A DNA stretch of 64,000 bases from Sphingobacterium corticibacter (lineage in GTDB: Bacteria; Bacteroidota; Bacteroidia; Sphingobacteriales; Sphingobacteriaceae): the NCBI RefSeq assembly GCF_003076635.1, contig NZ_QDKG01000003.1:124001-188000 (forward strand), read 5' to 3'. Below, piece after piece: positions 43,642 through 53,309 of the stretch (positions are counted from its first letter, which is position 1; each line of letters opens with the position of its first letter). The translations under genes and the position numbers were made by a program. The notes below the pieces were generated by a model. That model saw only the letters and a program-made list of their open reading frames with translations. It was not told the DNA's origin and made no database searches.

Positions 43642-44347
43642 AATTGACGTGGTCGAATGATCTACGGCCCACGGACTATTGATGTAGTAAAACTGCAATA
43701 GCACTTATTAGCATACATTTGTATACAATTTGAAATGCAACTATTCTTTTATAAGATAATACATTCAATGGTGACCCCAGCACAGACAAATCCGTTCTAA
43801 ACACTAAAAATTTTGTGTAAGCCTGACTGGTTGTGGCTTTCGCATATCAAATATTATTATTCCGTTATCAATCACGTTGTAATTATCCCACATCATACAA
43901 TAATCACACAATAAACCACTGTATGTGATTTTTCATCAAAATACATAACGACTTTTTTTTGCTTATATAGCATCTAAATAATGTTTTGATTAATAAAATA
44001 GAAATTAATTAGACTTAGTTTAGAAATTTTAAATATTCTGAATTGAATAATGTACTGTTATTTTCCTATATAAGTTAGTAGAAAAATTAGCTTTTAAAAT
44101 AGTATGAAGGCAGATTGCGTACTGTAGTCTTAGCCCTACAAAATGAAATTATATTAACGAATGTAGGTGTAGAATATCAACAGACTACAGATATTTGTCG
44201 TCGGTTAATGACTATTGTGGTTAAAATATTTTCAACACACACTCAAAGGAAAATAAGCAAGCATGTAAATTAACACTCATTAAGTTTACATGTTTAAACA
44301 TATAAATAAAAGTATTTTTTCTAAACAGTAACTATCAATCTTACAAA
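43642..44347. other. AT-rich intergenic region between the cassettes
   Basis: 706 bases. No gene seen; a 55-codon stop-free stretch around 44106-44276 (EGRLRTVVLALQNEIIL and on) has no ATG and no support. A 6-base repeat ATCACA/TGTGAT at about 43910-43936 and the palindromes at 44262-44300 are the only structured elements. The cassette 2 promoter must be near its 3' end but I cannot fix a -7/-33 pair. Confidence 0.4.
44262..44300 (+). promoter_or_regulatory. Nested inverted repeats upstream of cassette 2
   Basis: CATGTAAA (44262-44269) and TTTACATG (44285-44292) form a stem extended by the inner TTAA/TTAA with one bulge, and the adjoining TGTTTAAACA (44291-44300) is a perfect 10-base palindrome. 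They lie 48-86 bases before the start of the small protein. Regulator binding or a leader RNA structure is possible. Confidence 0.45.
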
Positions 44348-44542
44348 ATGGATTTAAATAAAGAAATTACGAGAGCAGTACCTAAAAGAAACTACTTATC
44401 GCCATCTATTGCGATAACTATAGTCGCCATGGAATCTGCCTTAGCAGCAGGGTCGACTGTCATTATTACGATCGAAAACAACAATACACCCTATGTCGTG
44501 GAATGGGAAGAAAGACAATCGGAGCAGACTTGGAATTTTTGA
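44348..44542 (+). CDS. Small protein of cassette 2 (64 residues, VAMES...AGS...QTWNF family)
   Basis: MDLNKEITRAVPKRNYLSPS, IAITIVAMESALAAGSTVII, TIENNNTPYVVEWEERQSEQ, TWNF. Homologue of the 57-residue protein at 41464; the VAMES/AAGS middle and the W..ER...QTWNF end are best conserved, while the front differs in length. No signal peptide, membrane segment or Cys. The lipoprotein gene starts 24 bases after its stop, as in cassette 1 (26 bases), so the pairing is maintained through duplication, which argues for a functional link. Function unknown. Confidence 0.85.
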   Translation: MDLNKEITRAVPKRNYLSPSIAITIVAMESALAAGSTVIITIENNNTPYVVEWEERQSEQTWNF

Positions 44543-44566
44543 TACATAAGTATTTAATTAAATATT

Positions 44567-46573
44567 ATGAAAGGACTTATTTATATACTTGGCTTTATAA
44601 GTACAATTAGTTTGGTCGGGTGTTCGAAGGACTATCCAGTAGCAAAGGTAGGTGGTGACATGATGTTACGAATCGATGTTGCGGGTATAACCGAAAGTAC
44701 TGTTGTCGCTAACTATGCCAATGCTAGAGCCGCCACAAATACTACATTTAGCAATATTTCGCGTACTTCTACCATCAGTATGGGCGATGATAAAGGTGGG
44801 TTTTATGTAGACCATGTGATGAGTCAAACTTCCGTAGGCACTATTGTCGAAAGTGTGCTGCCAACATCAGAAATATTATCTTTTTCCGATAGATCCGCGA
44901 CTATAAGTCCTGCTGCTATTCCTATGCAAAATGGATACAGATACAGAATCTTTTTATACAACAAAAATAACGGACAACTTTGGCGTACTCTCCAAGGTAC
45001 GGCAGGTACACCTTTGTCAATGGAGGGACAGAAAGGTGAGACTTACCTGTGGTATGCTTACTCTTACAACGATAGCGAGGCACTACCAGAGCCATCAAAC
45101 ATCAATGACCCATCTATTGAAACCTCTATTAACAGAGATTTTTTGTATGCTAGTGGTGAAATAACTATAGCTTCAAACTTGCAAGAAGATTATATACTTG
45201 GTATCACTTTCGAACGTAAAGTCGCTCAAGTACACATAAAGATTGACGGAACTGTTCTGGCTAGATTTGCTACGATCAATAATCTAAATGCGGCGTTCGA
45301 TAGGAACGATTATTTGAAGAAAGGCAGGTTTAGTGTACGAAGCAATCAAATGAATACAATAGATGTTGTACCCACAGAAATTATTTTTAATAATCCATCT
45401 CCTGACAATACTTGGGAAAGAACGTATTATACTGTTGACCCGGCATCAATAAGTAAATATAACGTGGTGATAAATGACCTCCCAGTAAAATTTGATGAGG
45501 TAAGAGAAGAAATATCACAGCGAAATCTAGCAACTTATTACGGAGCAGCTAATAAACCGACCTTTACAACTGAATTTGAAAATGCGGCGATCGGCCAACG
45601 CTTATCTAGCGTATTGAATCTTAATTATCAAGTCTCTCCCTTGAGGATTTTGCATATTTCGAGTGGCGCATCCTACGGTTATGCATTAGAACGAGGACCT
45701 GCTTGGGATTTTTTAAATGCTTCTGAGAATTTTGGCGATTTGCCGGAAAGTGTCATTAAAATGGGATCATGGTCTCCGGGTCAAGGAAGCTGGGCGGGAG
45801 GAAATCGTACTCAAAATGCCGATGAAAATCGTATGGTATATGCCGCTACTACGGCTTTTGATAATCGCTTAGCAGAACGGCTAGCAGCTACAAACACCAA
45901 TAATAGACCCGATATCGTAATCATAGGATACGATATGACCAATATACGGCCATCAGTAGCTAGGTCTCTGAACAATTATTTGAATAGTAATGGTGTTGTG
46001 ATCATGATGCTACAAAATGCTACGAGTAACGATACACATTCATTCTTCAACACGATGTTTGGAGTATCAAATATCGGTACCGTAAGTAGCGGTAGTGCTG
46101 GAGCGATGTACCCTATTGAAGGAAATAATCCTACTGATAAAATATTAAATGGTCCTTTTGGAGATGTTCGCGGTCGGTATTGGGGCGAAGATGCTGGTAC
46201 AACACTAGGACTTACAAATTTGCCTCCATCTCAGATTACGATATATTCCTACGGTAATGCCATCAATAGGTCATCGGTTACACCTCGCGTGACGATGTTC
46301 AAACACAATACTAAAAATTTCTTCTTCATTGGCGATGGTGGTTTTGTTTCTTACAACGGTGGTCGCAGTTTTGTTATTTGTCCATTTAATTACAACACAG
46401 TTTTGAAGAGACCATTACCGAAAGCTTACGGTAATGCTGGTTCTGGTTATTCTGCAGGCTCAAGAGATGCCTATAATAGTGTCGTAATTGCCAACATAAT
46501 GGCTTGGGCTGTAGAAAAAGCCGAATTGCAAGGAATTAGACAATGGAGATACGCCGGACCGCCTACTCCATAA
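44567..46573 (+). CDS. Cassette 2 lipoprotein: fimbrillin-like front half, Rossmann-like back half
   Basis: 668 residues. Signal MKGLIYILGFISTISLVGC with lipobox LVGC and SKD. Residues about 100-340 look fimbrillin-like (YRYRIFLYNKNNGQLWRTLQ, KGETYLWYAYSYNDSEALPE, YILGITFERKVAQVHIKIDG), as in surface lipoproteins related to Mfa/FimA. Residues about 350-660 have ILHISSGASYGYALERGPAW, RPDIVIIGYDMTNIRPSVAR and GVVIMMLQNATSNDTHSFFN, consistent with a Rossmann-like, glutamine-amidotransferase or ThuA-like domain; no catalytic triad can be assigned. The N-terminal 40-100 stretch differs most from cassette 1. Probably at the outer membrane. A terminator follows at 46643. Confidence 0.82.
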   Translation: MKGLIYILGFISTISLVGCSKDYPVAKVGGDMMLRIDVAGITESTVVANYANARAATNTTFSNISRTSTISMGDDKGGFYVDHVMSQTSVGTIVESVLPTSEILSFSDRSATISPAAIPMQNGYRYRIFLYNKNNGQLWRTLQGTAGTPLSMEGQKGETYLWYAYSYNDSEALPEPSNINDPSIETSINRDFLYASGEITIASNLQEDYILGITFERKVAQVHIKIDGTVLARFATINNLNAAFDRNDYLKKGRFSVRSNQMNTIDVVPTEIIFNNPSPDNTWERTYYTVDPASISKYNVVINDLPVKFDEVREEISQRNLATYYGAANKPTFTTEFENAAIGQRLSSVLNLNYQVSPLRILHISSGASYGYALERGPAWDFLNASENFGDLPESVIKMGSWSPGQGSWAGGNRTQNADENRMVYAATTAFDNRLAERLAATNTNNRPDIVIIGYDMTNIRPSVARSLNNYLNSNGVVIMMLQNATSNDTHSFFNTMFGVSNIGTVSSGSAGAMYPIEGNNPTDKILNGPFGDVRGRYWGEDAGTTLGLTNLPPSQITIYSYGNAINRSSVTPRVTMFKHNTKNFFFIGDGGFVSYNGGRSFVICPFNYNTVLKRPLPKAYGNAGSGYSAGSRDAYNSVVIANIMAWAVEKAELQGIRQWRYAGPPTP

Positions 46574-46642
46574 GAACTTGTTTATTTCTAGTTGCTGTGT
46601 ACATATTTATGCTCCGATTAGATTAATTGCTGAACGTAAACT

Positions 46643-46679
46643 AAAAACAGAGAATTCAAACTAAGGGTTCTCTGTTTTT
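46643..46679 (+). terminator. Terminator of cassette 2
   Basis: AAAAACAGAGAA (46643-46654) pairs with TTCTCTGTTTTT (46668-46679), 13-base loop, followed by more T. Confidence 0.82.
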
Positions 46680-46850
46680 TTGTACGCGGTAAATTCGATA
46701 ATTATCAACCCCATGCAACTTGTTAGAAGGTGTCTTAATCATTTATGAGGTATTGGCGTAATACCTGGTATTTATCAAGAGTTAATATGTACTTAATCCG
46801 CATATAATACTAATAGGTCAATTTTGGTGCTGACCATACAAAAGCACGTC

Positions 46851-47417
46851 ATGGTATCATGTGATTTCGATTTTGATCTTCTTTATAAAGCACACGCAGC
46901 AACATTACTGAATATTGCCATCCGCAAGTTGGGCGATAAAGATCAAGCGATGGATGTGGTACAAGATTTATTTGTCGATCTGTGGCAGCGAAAATCCATG
47001 ATCAACATTACTTCTGAACCGCGAAATTATTTGATTTCAGCGCTTTACCATAAGATATTCCAGCATTTCCGAAAAGTGGGTGTCAATGATAAACATATCG
47101 CCCATTTCACTTTATTACAAACTGTCGACCATGAACAGTTGGAAGAAGCGGATATAGAGGAAAGTCATGAATCGATGATTCAACACATTGACAATTCTGT
47201 AACGCAGATGCCTCCCCGAATGCGTAGGATATTCCAATTGAAGTATTATCAATCATATTCCAATCAGGAAATTGCTTCTTTACTCGGCATATCCAATCAA
47301 ACCGTCAAAAACCAACTCTGTAAATCACTTGATCAGGTCAGGAAAGAACTAGCCAAGAAGAAGGTGCATGATACGGTTTTCCTATTGCCGATGCTCTCGT
47401 ACTTCCTGCTACGATAG
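46851..47417 (+). CDS. ECF-type RNA polymerase sigma factor
   Basis: 188 residues, the Bacteroidota sigma-70 ECF group that pairs with FecR. Region 2 contains LYKAHAATLLNIAIRKLGDK, DQAMDVVQDLFVDLWQRKSM; region 4 has MPPRMRRIFQLKYYQSYSNQ, EIASLLGISNQTVKNQL. The frame opens at a TTG at 46824, but the ATG at 46851 (MVSCDFDFDLLY) gives the normal length. It is followed after 84 bases by the FecR gene, then SusC, SusD and phospholipase C, its probable targets. A short repeat AGGTATT/AATACCT at 46748-46766 lies upstream. Confidence 0.92.
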   Translation: MVSCDFDFDLLYKAHAATLLNIAIRKLGDKDQAMDVVQDLFVDLWQRKSMINITSEPRNYLISALYHKIFQHFRKVGVNDKHIAHFTLLQTVDHEQLEEADIEESHESMIQHIDNSVTQMPPRMRRIFQLKYYQSYSNQEIASLLGISNQTVKNQLCKSLDQVRKELAKKKVHDTVFLLPMLSYFLLR

Positions 47418-47501
47418 TTGTTTTTAAATTAAAATAAAGTTGATCTTTTCTTAATACCATTTCTATGGTACGATCGCACTGTTTGAGCTACTACCTTATG
47501 T

Positions 47502-48554
47502 ATGTCCAAACAATCACCCGAATTACAACAGTTGATCCAGCGCTATCTGGAAGGAAAGTGTACTGCCGAAGAAAAAGTCCAACTACAACATTGGATCGCA
47601 TCTTTGAAAGTTTCCGACAAATCGGCCACCACAGAAGATCTGCTGCAACTTAGAAACCGTATTGATCGTATTACACAACCAAACGAAGTGCGTGTAAAAA
47701 GAATCCAATGGCCAACAAAGTACGTTGCCGCAGCAGCTTTACTATGCATAGGCGTAGCAAGTTTCTTTGTATTACGTCATGACCTAGGTAACAAACACCC
47801 CGCAGTAACACAGCTTTTGGCATCCAAATTTTCTGACGATGTAAATCGACTACGTGTATACCACAATCATGGTACAGATAACAGATCCGTCATGCTTTCC
47901 GATGGCACTAATGTCACCTTGACACCACAGAGTAGCATTCATTTTCTCGACAATTTTGAAGTGGATAATCGCCAAGTGACTTTGTGCGGAAAAGCACGAT
48001 TTGATGTCGCTAAAGATGCATCGCGTCCATTCTCTGTCATCACTGGAAATATCCATACTACGGCACTCGGAACGGTGTTCTGGGTTACCCGTTTACGCGA
48101 AGAATCGCTTCCCATTGTAGAGCTTCTGTCTGGAAAAGTGGCCATCACCAAAAATTCTAGCTTAGGCAATCGGGAATTACTCGTGGCACTAAATCCGGGC
48201 GATAGCTGGGATAGCAAAGGATTGCACCTAGCGCCAAATATCTTACCAACACCAAAAGCCAGCAGGAAGAAAGAAACTGCACAAGAGGTAGAAGTTATCA
48301 TGTTAGCCTTTCACCATACGCCATTAAAGGAAGTATTCGACACGCTTTCTGCGCATTTCCAAACCCAATTCTCGTATACGGAAAGCGACTTAGAAGGCAT
48401 GACTTTCTACGGCAATTATACCGATAAAGTTGTCTTAGACGACATCATCAAGCACATTATGTTGACCCACGAAATACAAATTAATTATCAAGAAGATACC
48501 GCTACGTATGCCGTATCTCTATCATCCAATTTCCAAACAAACGATCAAATTTAA
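47502..48554 (+). CDS. FecR family anti-sigma factor
   Basis: 350 residues. The cytoplasmic N-terminal part (1-70) begins LQQLIQRYLEGKCTAEEKVQ, a typical FecR start that binds the sigma factor. One transmembrane helix follows at about 68-87 (YVAAAALLCIGVASFFVL), then the FecR domain (DGTNVTLTPQSSIHFLDNFE, TALGTVFWVTRL) and a C-terminal DUF4974-like part (FHHTPLKEVFDTLSAHFQTQ, GNYTDKVVLDDIIKHIMLTH). It receives a signal from the SusC partner's N-terminal extension and releases the sigma factor. It overlaps nothing; SusC starts 7 bases after its stop. Confidence 0.93.
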   Translation: MSKQSPELQQLIQRYLEGKCTAEEKVQLQHWIASLKVSDKSATTEDLLQLRNRIDRITQPNEVRVKRIQWPTKYVAAAALLCIGVASFFVLRHDLGNKHPAVTQLLASKFSDDVNRLRVYHNHGTDNRSVMLSDGTNVTLTPQSSIHFLDNFEVDNRQVTLCGKARFDVAKDASRPFSVITGNIHTTALGTVFWVTRLREESLPIVELLSGKVAITKNSSLGNRELLVALNPGDSWDSKGLHLAPNILPTPKASRKKETAQEVEVIMLAFHHTPLKEVFDTLSAHFQTQFSYTESDLEGMTFYGNYTDKVVLDDIIKHIMLTHEIQINYQEDTATYAVSLSSNFQTNDQI

Positions 48555-48561
48555 CAAACCA

Positions 48562-51500
48562 ATGCGTACAAAACTCAATCCCAAGCCCTTTCTGAAATTT
48601 GGGCTCATCGGTGCATTTTTAAGTTTGCTATTATCCACCGTGCAAGCACAACAGCAGGGCGAACTCGTCGTTCTCGTTCAGAACAAAGAAAACAGCGCGA
48701 TCTCCAGTGCGACCGTGCGAATTCACAATGCCAATCTCAAATTGGAGCGATTGGGCTCAACCGATGCCGATGGTCGTGTCCTTTTTCAGAATCTTCCAAC
48801 AGACAGTAATTATTGCATTACTGTTAGTTATGTCGGTATGTTGCCGAAAGATGAATGCGCTGTCATTATTTCTAATGGCAAACGAAGTAGTGCCATCATC
48901 GTGCTTAAAGATCCTGCGCTTAATGAAATGGATCAAGTAGTCGTGACCGCGATCGGTATCAAGCAGCAAAAGCGGAAGCTGGGCTACGCCACACAAGAAG
49001 TGAATACCGAAGTGCTACAAGAAGCAAAAACAATGAATATCGGTACAGCTTTAACGGGTCAAGTGGCCGGTTTGATTGTGAATAATCCCACCGGTATCTT
49101 CCAAGCACCGACATTCAATTTACGTGGTCGCAGTCCAATGATCGTGGTAGATGGTATCCCCGTCGAATCTGAATTGTTTGACATCCCAGCACAGCATATT
49201 GAAAATATCAACGTATTAAAAGGTACTGCTGCCTCCGTACTTTATGGTTTTCGCGGTCGGGATGGTGCGATTATGATCACCACCAAAAATGCGAAAGTAG
49301 AAGGTTTGGAAGTCACGATCGGAACCACCAACATGATGTCCGCTGGATTTACCGTCTTTCCAGAATCTCAAACCGAATTTGGTAGCGGATCGAACGGCCA
49401 ATACGAATTTTGGGATGGTGCCGATGGCGGTATTTCCGATGGCGACATGACATGGGGACCAAAGTTAAATACCGGATTATTGCTGCCACAATGGAATAGT
49501 CCTATCCGCGACAAACAAACTGGCACTGTAATTCCTTGGTATGGCGATGTAAGTGGAACGATCTACGACGACAAATCGCGCTACGAACGCGTGCCGATCG
49601 AATGGCGATCATACGACAATTTGCGTGATTTCTTAGGAACGGGTATCGTGACTGAGAATAACTTTACCTTATCGCACAAGTCAGAAAAACTAAGCTTGTT
49701 TACATCCGGTAAATATGCCTATCAGAAAGGTCAAGTGCCCAATACAAGCTTGAATTCTGGTGGTATCAACATCAATTCCAATTATCGTTTTACACCGAAG
49801 TTGAATTTGGACATCAACTTCTCCTACAACAAGGTGAAGTCGCCAAACTTCCCACGGTATGGTTACGGACCAAAAAACCACATGTACACCATCTTACTTT
49901 GGATGGGAAATGATGTAAACGGACAAGATTTGGCTAACAACCTGTACATTCCCGGACAGGAAGGATATCGCCAAGCCAACTACAATTATGCTTGGTACAA
50001 CAACCCTTACTTCGCTGCCAATGAGCTAAATCAGGTATTCGACCAAGACGTGGTACACGCACAATCCAGATTGAACTGGCAAGTCACCCCCAAGTTCAAC
50101 GTTCAAGGACGTATTGCAGCTCGTCAAAAAACCACGTTCGAAGATATGCAAAGTCCGAAATCATACATGAATTACGGCGATTCGCGAAATGGAGATTACA
50201 AAATGTGGAACAACGGGCAGCTGAACTTCGACGCCGATGTATTGGCTACCTACAGCGATCAATTTGGCGACAATTTTGGCTTGAATATTAATGCTGGTGC
50301 ATCAACCTTCAAACGTACCTTGTCCAATACGTATCAATCCACAGATGGATTGGTTGTACCTTTCATTTACAATTTAGGTAACACCCAAGGTCCAGTACGC
50401 GCTACCAATGCCAATCATACATCTATTACCAGAAGTGCCTATGCGTCCGTTAATTTCGATATTTTTCGCTCCACGTATTTGAATTTTTCTGGTCGTAATG
50501 ATTGGTCATCGACTTTGTCGGCCGAAAACAATTCTTATTTCTATCCGTCGGCGTCCTTCAGTACGATCGTGTCTGACTATATCCCGATGCCACGTGCAAT
50601 TGATTACGTAAAGCTCTATTCTTCTTGGGCTTCGGTATCGTCTGCCTTAGATCCATACAGTATCCGCGCGGTGTACAACAAAGCGCTGACATATGGTTCT
50701 ACGCCATCGGTTAGTTATCCAAGCGGTATCATCAATCCTAACATTTTGCCCGAGCAATCCAATACCTGGGAAATGGGTATGGCATTTGCCTTCCTCAAGA
50801 ATCGCCTAAATATGGATGTGACCTATTATGATATGCGCGATCGCAACCAGATTATTCAACTAGAAAACTCCGATGCTTCTGGATTCGCTACGCGAATGGT
50901 AAATGGCAATGTCTATCGTACGCAAGGTGTGGAAGTAATGTTGGGTGCTCGGATCATCGAAAATGATAATTTTTCGTGGCGTACAGCGGTCAACTGGACG
51001 CGTTCTGTACGCAGACTGCAATCGATCTACGGCGATCAAGCGCGCTTTGGTAATCTCTATCAAGGAGATCGTGCCGACGCCTATTACGATCAAGTTTGGC
51101 AGAAAAATGCGGATGGTCAGTTGATTCTAAATCCCACCACAGGTATGCCGATTCGTGATCCTTTCCCACGTTATTTGGGTTATTTCAATCCAGATTGGCA
51201 GTTTGGTTTCAGCAATACTTTTATGGTCAAAAACATTCGCGTACAAATGGATATCGACGGATCTATTGGTGGTGTAATGCGCTCGCAAACGATCGAAAAA
51301 ATGTGGTGGGGCGGTAAGCATCCATCTTCGACACAGTATAGACAGGAAGAGTATGATGCAGGGCAAAATGTTTATAGGCCATCTGGCGTCATTGTTACAG
51401 GAGGCGAAGTGAAGTATGATGTGCAAGGAAACATCACGGAAGATACGCGTACCTATGCACCATTTACTGATGCGGTAAGTTGGCAGACTTGGTCGCAGAT

Positions 51501-51783
51501 TTATCCTTATCAGGCACGTGTTACGGAGAGCGAAAGCAGCACATTTGCCAACGTATATGATCGTTCATTTGTGAAATTACGTAGACTTTCTGTAGGATAT
51601 GACTTAAATAAATGGTTGAAATCAAGCAAATTCAAAGCGTTAGATGCATCCGTATTCGGCACGAACCTATGGGTTTGGAAAAACATACCATACATCGATC
51701 CAGATTTCGGTATTGGTAATGACGACAACTTGCAAGATCCATCTACCAGATACCTTGGTGTATCTCTTAACCTTACTTTTTAA
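48562..51783 (+). CDS. SusC/RagA family TonB-linked outer-membrane transporter
   Basis: 1073 residues. Signal near residues 1-29 (LIGAFLSLLLSTVQAQ), a CarboxypepD_reg-like N-terminal domain (ELVVLVQNKENSAISSATVR), a TonB-box/plug start (MDQVVVTAIGIKQQKRKLGY), the SusC plug (SPMIVVDGIPVESELFDIPA) and a C-terminal barrel ending TRYLGVSLNLTF. The N-terminal domain fits the regulatory link to FecR. With SusD it forms a TonB-powered importer. Here the co-transcribed enzyme is phospholipase C, so the cargo is probably a phospholipid headgroup or similar compound, not a glycan (inference). The frame reaches back to 48508; the ATG at 48562 begins the signal peptide. Confidence 0.93.
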   Translation: MRTKLNPKPFLKFGLIGAFLSLLLSTVQAQQQGELVVLVQNKENSAISSATVRIHNANLKLERLGSTDADGRVLFQNLPTDSNYCITVSYVGMLPKDECAVIISNGKRSSAIIVLKDPALNEMDQVVVTAIGIKQQKRKLGYATQEVNTEVLQEAKTMNIGTALTGQVAGLIVNNPTGIFQAPTFNLRGRSPMIVVDGIPVESELFDIPAQHIENINVLKGTAASVLYGFRGRDGAIMITTKNAKVEGLEVTIGTTNMMSAGFTVFPESQTEFGSGSNGQYEFWDGADGGISDGDMTWGPKLNTGLLLPQWNSPIRDKQTGTVIPWYGDVSGTIYDDKSRYERVPIEWRSYDNLRDFLGTGIVTENNFTLSHKSEKLSLFTSGKYAYQKGQVPNTSLNSGGININSNYRFTPKLNLDINFSYNKVKSPNFPRYGYGPKNHMYTILLWMGNDVNGQDLANNLYIPGQEGYRQANYNYAWYNNPYFAANELNQVFDQDVVHAQSRLNWQVTPKFNVQGRIAARQKTTFEDMQSPKSYMNYGDSRNGDYKMWNNGQLNFDADVLATYSDQFGDNFGLNINAGASTFKRTLSNTYQSTDGLVVPFIYNLGNTQGPVRATNANHTSITRSAYASVNFDIFRSTYLNFSGRNDWSSTLSAENNSYFYPSASFSTIVSDYIPMPRAIDYVKLYSSWASVSSALDPYSIRAVYNKALTYGSTPSVSYPSGIINPNILPEQSNTWEMGMAFAFLKNRLNMDVTYYDMRDRNQIIQLENSDASGFATRMVNGNVYRTQGVEVMLGARIIENDNFSWRTAVNWTRSVRRLQSIYGDQARFGNLYQGDRADAYYDQVWQKNADGQLILNPTTGMPIRDPFPRYLGYFNPDWQFGFSNTFMVKNIRVQMDIDGSIGGVMRSQTIEKMWWGGKHPSSTQYRQEEYDAGQNVYRPSGVIVTGGEVKYDVQGNITEDTRTYAPFTDAVSWQTWSQIYPYQARVTESESSTFANVYDRSFVKLRRLSVGYDLNKWLKSSKFKALDASVFGTNLWVWKNIPYIDPDFGIGNDDNLQDPSTRYLGVSLNLTF

Positions 51784-51794
51784 TTTTTCGAATC

Positions 51795-53285
51795 ATGAAA
51801 AAGCTTAGAAATACGATTACCATCGGCAGCTTGCTGCTGCTAACCACCTTGTCTTCCTGCGAAAAGTTGACGGAGGTTAATATTGACCCGAACAATGCTT
51901 CATCCACACATCCACAAGCCTTGTTGACTAATGTAGAGTGGAATGCCTTCAATACTTGGAGAGGTACTTCGCCATTATACACGCTCAAGATGATTCTTCA
52001 AACTGATGGAGAAAATGCAAATCAGATTTATAATTGGCAGCGCGGCAGTTTCGATCAATACAACCATCTTCGCAATGTGACCAAAATGATGGAGGAAGCT
52101 TCCGCTATTGATGAGCCAACTTATTTGGCTTTAGGCAAATTCTTCCGTGCCTATTATTTCTACAACCTGACGCTAACCTTCGGAGATATCCCGTATAGCG
52201 AAGCGTTGCAAGGAGAATCAGCCGGGCTGTACTTACCCAAATACGATGAGCAAAAGGCTGTTTTTGTGGGTATTCTTGGAGAGTTAGCCGAGGCCGACGA
52301 ATTGCTACAGGCTAATCCTGATCTGATCGCAGGTGATATTATCTATGGTGGCAATTCGAGCAGCTGGCGCAAACTGATTAATAGTTTCCGTCTGAAAGTG
52401 CTGATGACCCTGTCTCGCAAAACCGCTGATACGGATTTAAATATTGTGCAGCAGTTTGCACAAATTGCGGGCAACGGCATGTTATTGGAATCCGATGCCG
52501 ATGATGGACAATTGGTTTACCTAGATCAGCAAGACAATCGCTATCCAGAGTTTAACTCCAGCGGTTACGGATCAGGCATGTATATGGATTCTACCTTGAT
52601 TCGTCGTTTGCAAGATCATCAGGATCCACGCTTATTCGCTATTGCGTCACAAACCCGCTTAGGCCGTGAGGCCGGTGCTGCATTAGATGATTTCACCGCT
52701 TATGAAGGCGGCGACCCGATTGTACCTTATGCTTTGGTCAACGACAAAGCCATTGCTGGAAGACTTTCAAAAGTGCATGATCGCTACACCATCGACCCTA
52801 CATGCGAACCCATGGTATTGATGGGGTACGCCGAGCAACAGTTTATCTTAGCAGAAGCGGTTGTACGCGGATGGATTCCAGGCGATGCGGTTACGTATTA
52901 TAATGCTGGCGTGCGCGCGGCTTTCAACTTCTACGCGAAGTATGCCAAAAATATGGGTCAGTACTTCAGTGCCGAGCGTGTAGATGCTTATTTGCAGTTG
53001 CCGCTTGTTAATTTAGCAAATGCGACGACTACGGAGCAGCGTATCGAACGTATTATGATGCAGAAATATTTGAGGTCCTTTCACCAAGGTGGTTATTCAG
53101 CTTACTTCGATCATTTGCGCACCGGTTATCCAACGATGCGCAAAGCAGCCAATGTGCGTACCGCTTATCGTTGGATGTATCCGCAGAAAGAATACAATCA
53201 GAATACAGCACAGGTAGATGCAGCGATCCAAAGACAATTTAACGGCAATGATGCCATTCAACAGGAAACATGGTGGACAAAATAA
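51795..53285 (+). CDS. SusD/RagB family nutrient-binding lipoprotein
   Basis: 496 residues. Signal MKKLRNTITIGSLLLLTTLS with lipobox LSSC (mature SCEKLTEVNIDPNNASSTHP). The SusD-like_2 pattern TEVNIDPNNA near 26-36 is a signature of this branch, which is common with non-glycan cargo. Helical TPR-type repeats follow (YLALGKFFRAYYFYNLTLTF). It forms the lid over the SusC channel. It starts 11 bases after SusC, and the phospholipase C gene starts 24 bases after it. No cargo residues can be inferred. Confidence 0.93.
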   Translation: MKKLRNTITIGSLLLLTTLSSCEKLTEVNIDPNNASSTHPQALLTNVEWNAFNTWRGTSPLYTLKMILQTDGENANQIYNWQRGSFDQYNHLRNVTKMMEEASAIDEPTYLALGKFFRAYYFYNLTLTFGDIPYSEALQGESAGLYLPKYDEQKAVFVGILGELAEADELLQANPDLIAGDIIYGGNSSSWRKLINSFRLKVLMTLSRKTADTDLNIVQQFAQIAGNGMLLESDADDGQLVYLDQQDNRYPEFNSSGYGSGMYMDSTLIRRLQDHQDPRLFAIASQTRLGREAGAALDDFTAYEGGDPIVPYALVNDKAIAGRLSKVHDRYTIDPTCEPMVLMGYAEQQFILAEAVVRGWIPGDAVTYYNAGVRAAFNFYAKYAKNMGQYFSAERVDAYLQLPLVNLANATTTEQRIERIMMQKYLRSFHQGGYSAYFDHLRTGYPTMRKAANVRTAYRWMYPQKEYNQNTAQVDAAIQRQFNGNDAIQQETWWTK

Positions 53286-53309
53286 TGGTATCTTACACAG
53301 AAAAACAGC

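Noticed and set aside
43910..43936. ATCACA...TGTGAT repeat as a CRP-like site
   Set aside because: The half-sites are in the outward orientation with an unusual spacing, so it does not match a CRP site.
44106..44276. 55-codon stop-free stretch upstream of cassette 2
   Set aside because: No ATG start, no homology to anything in the window and no promoter.
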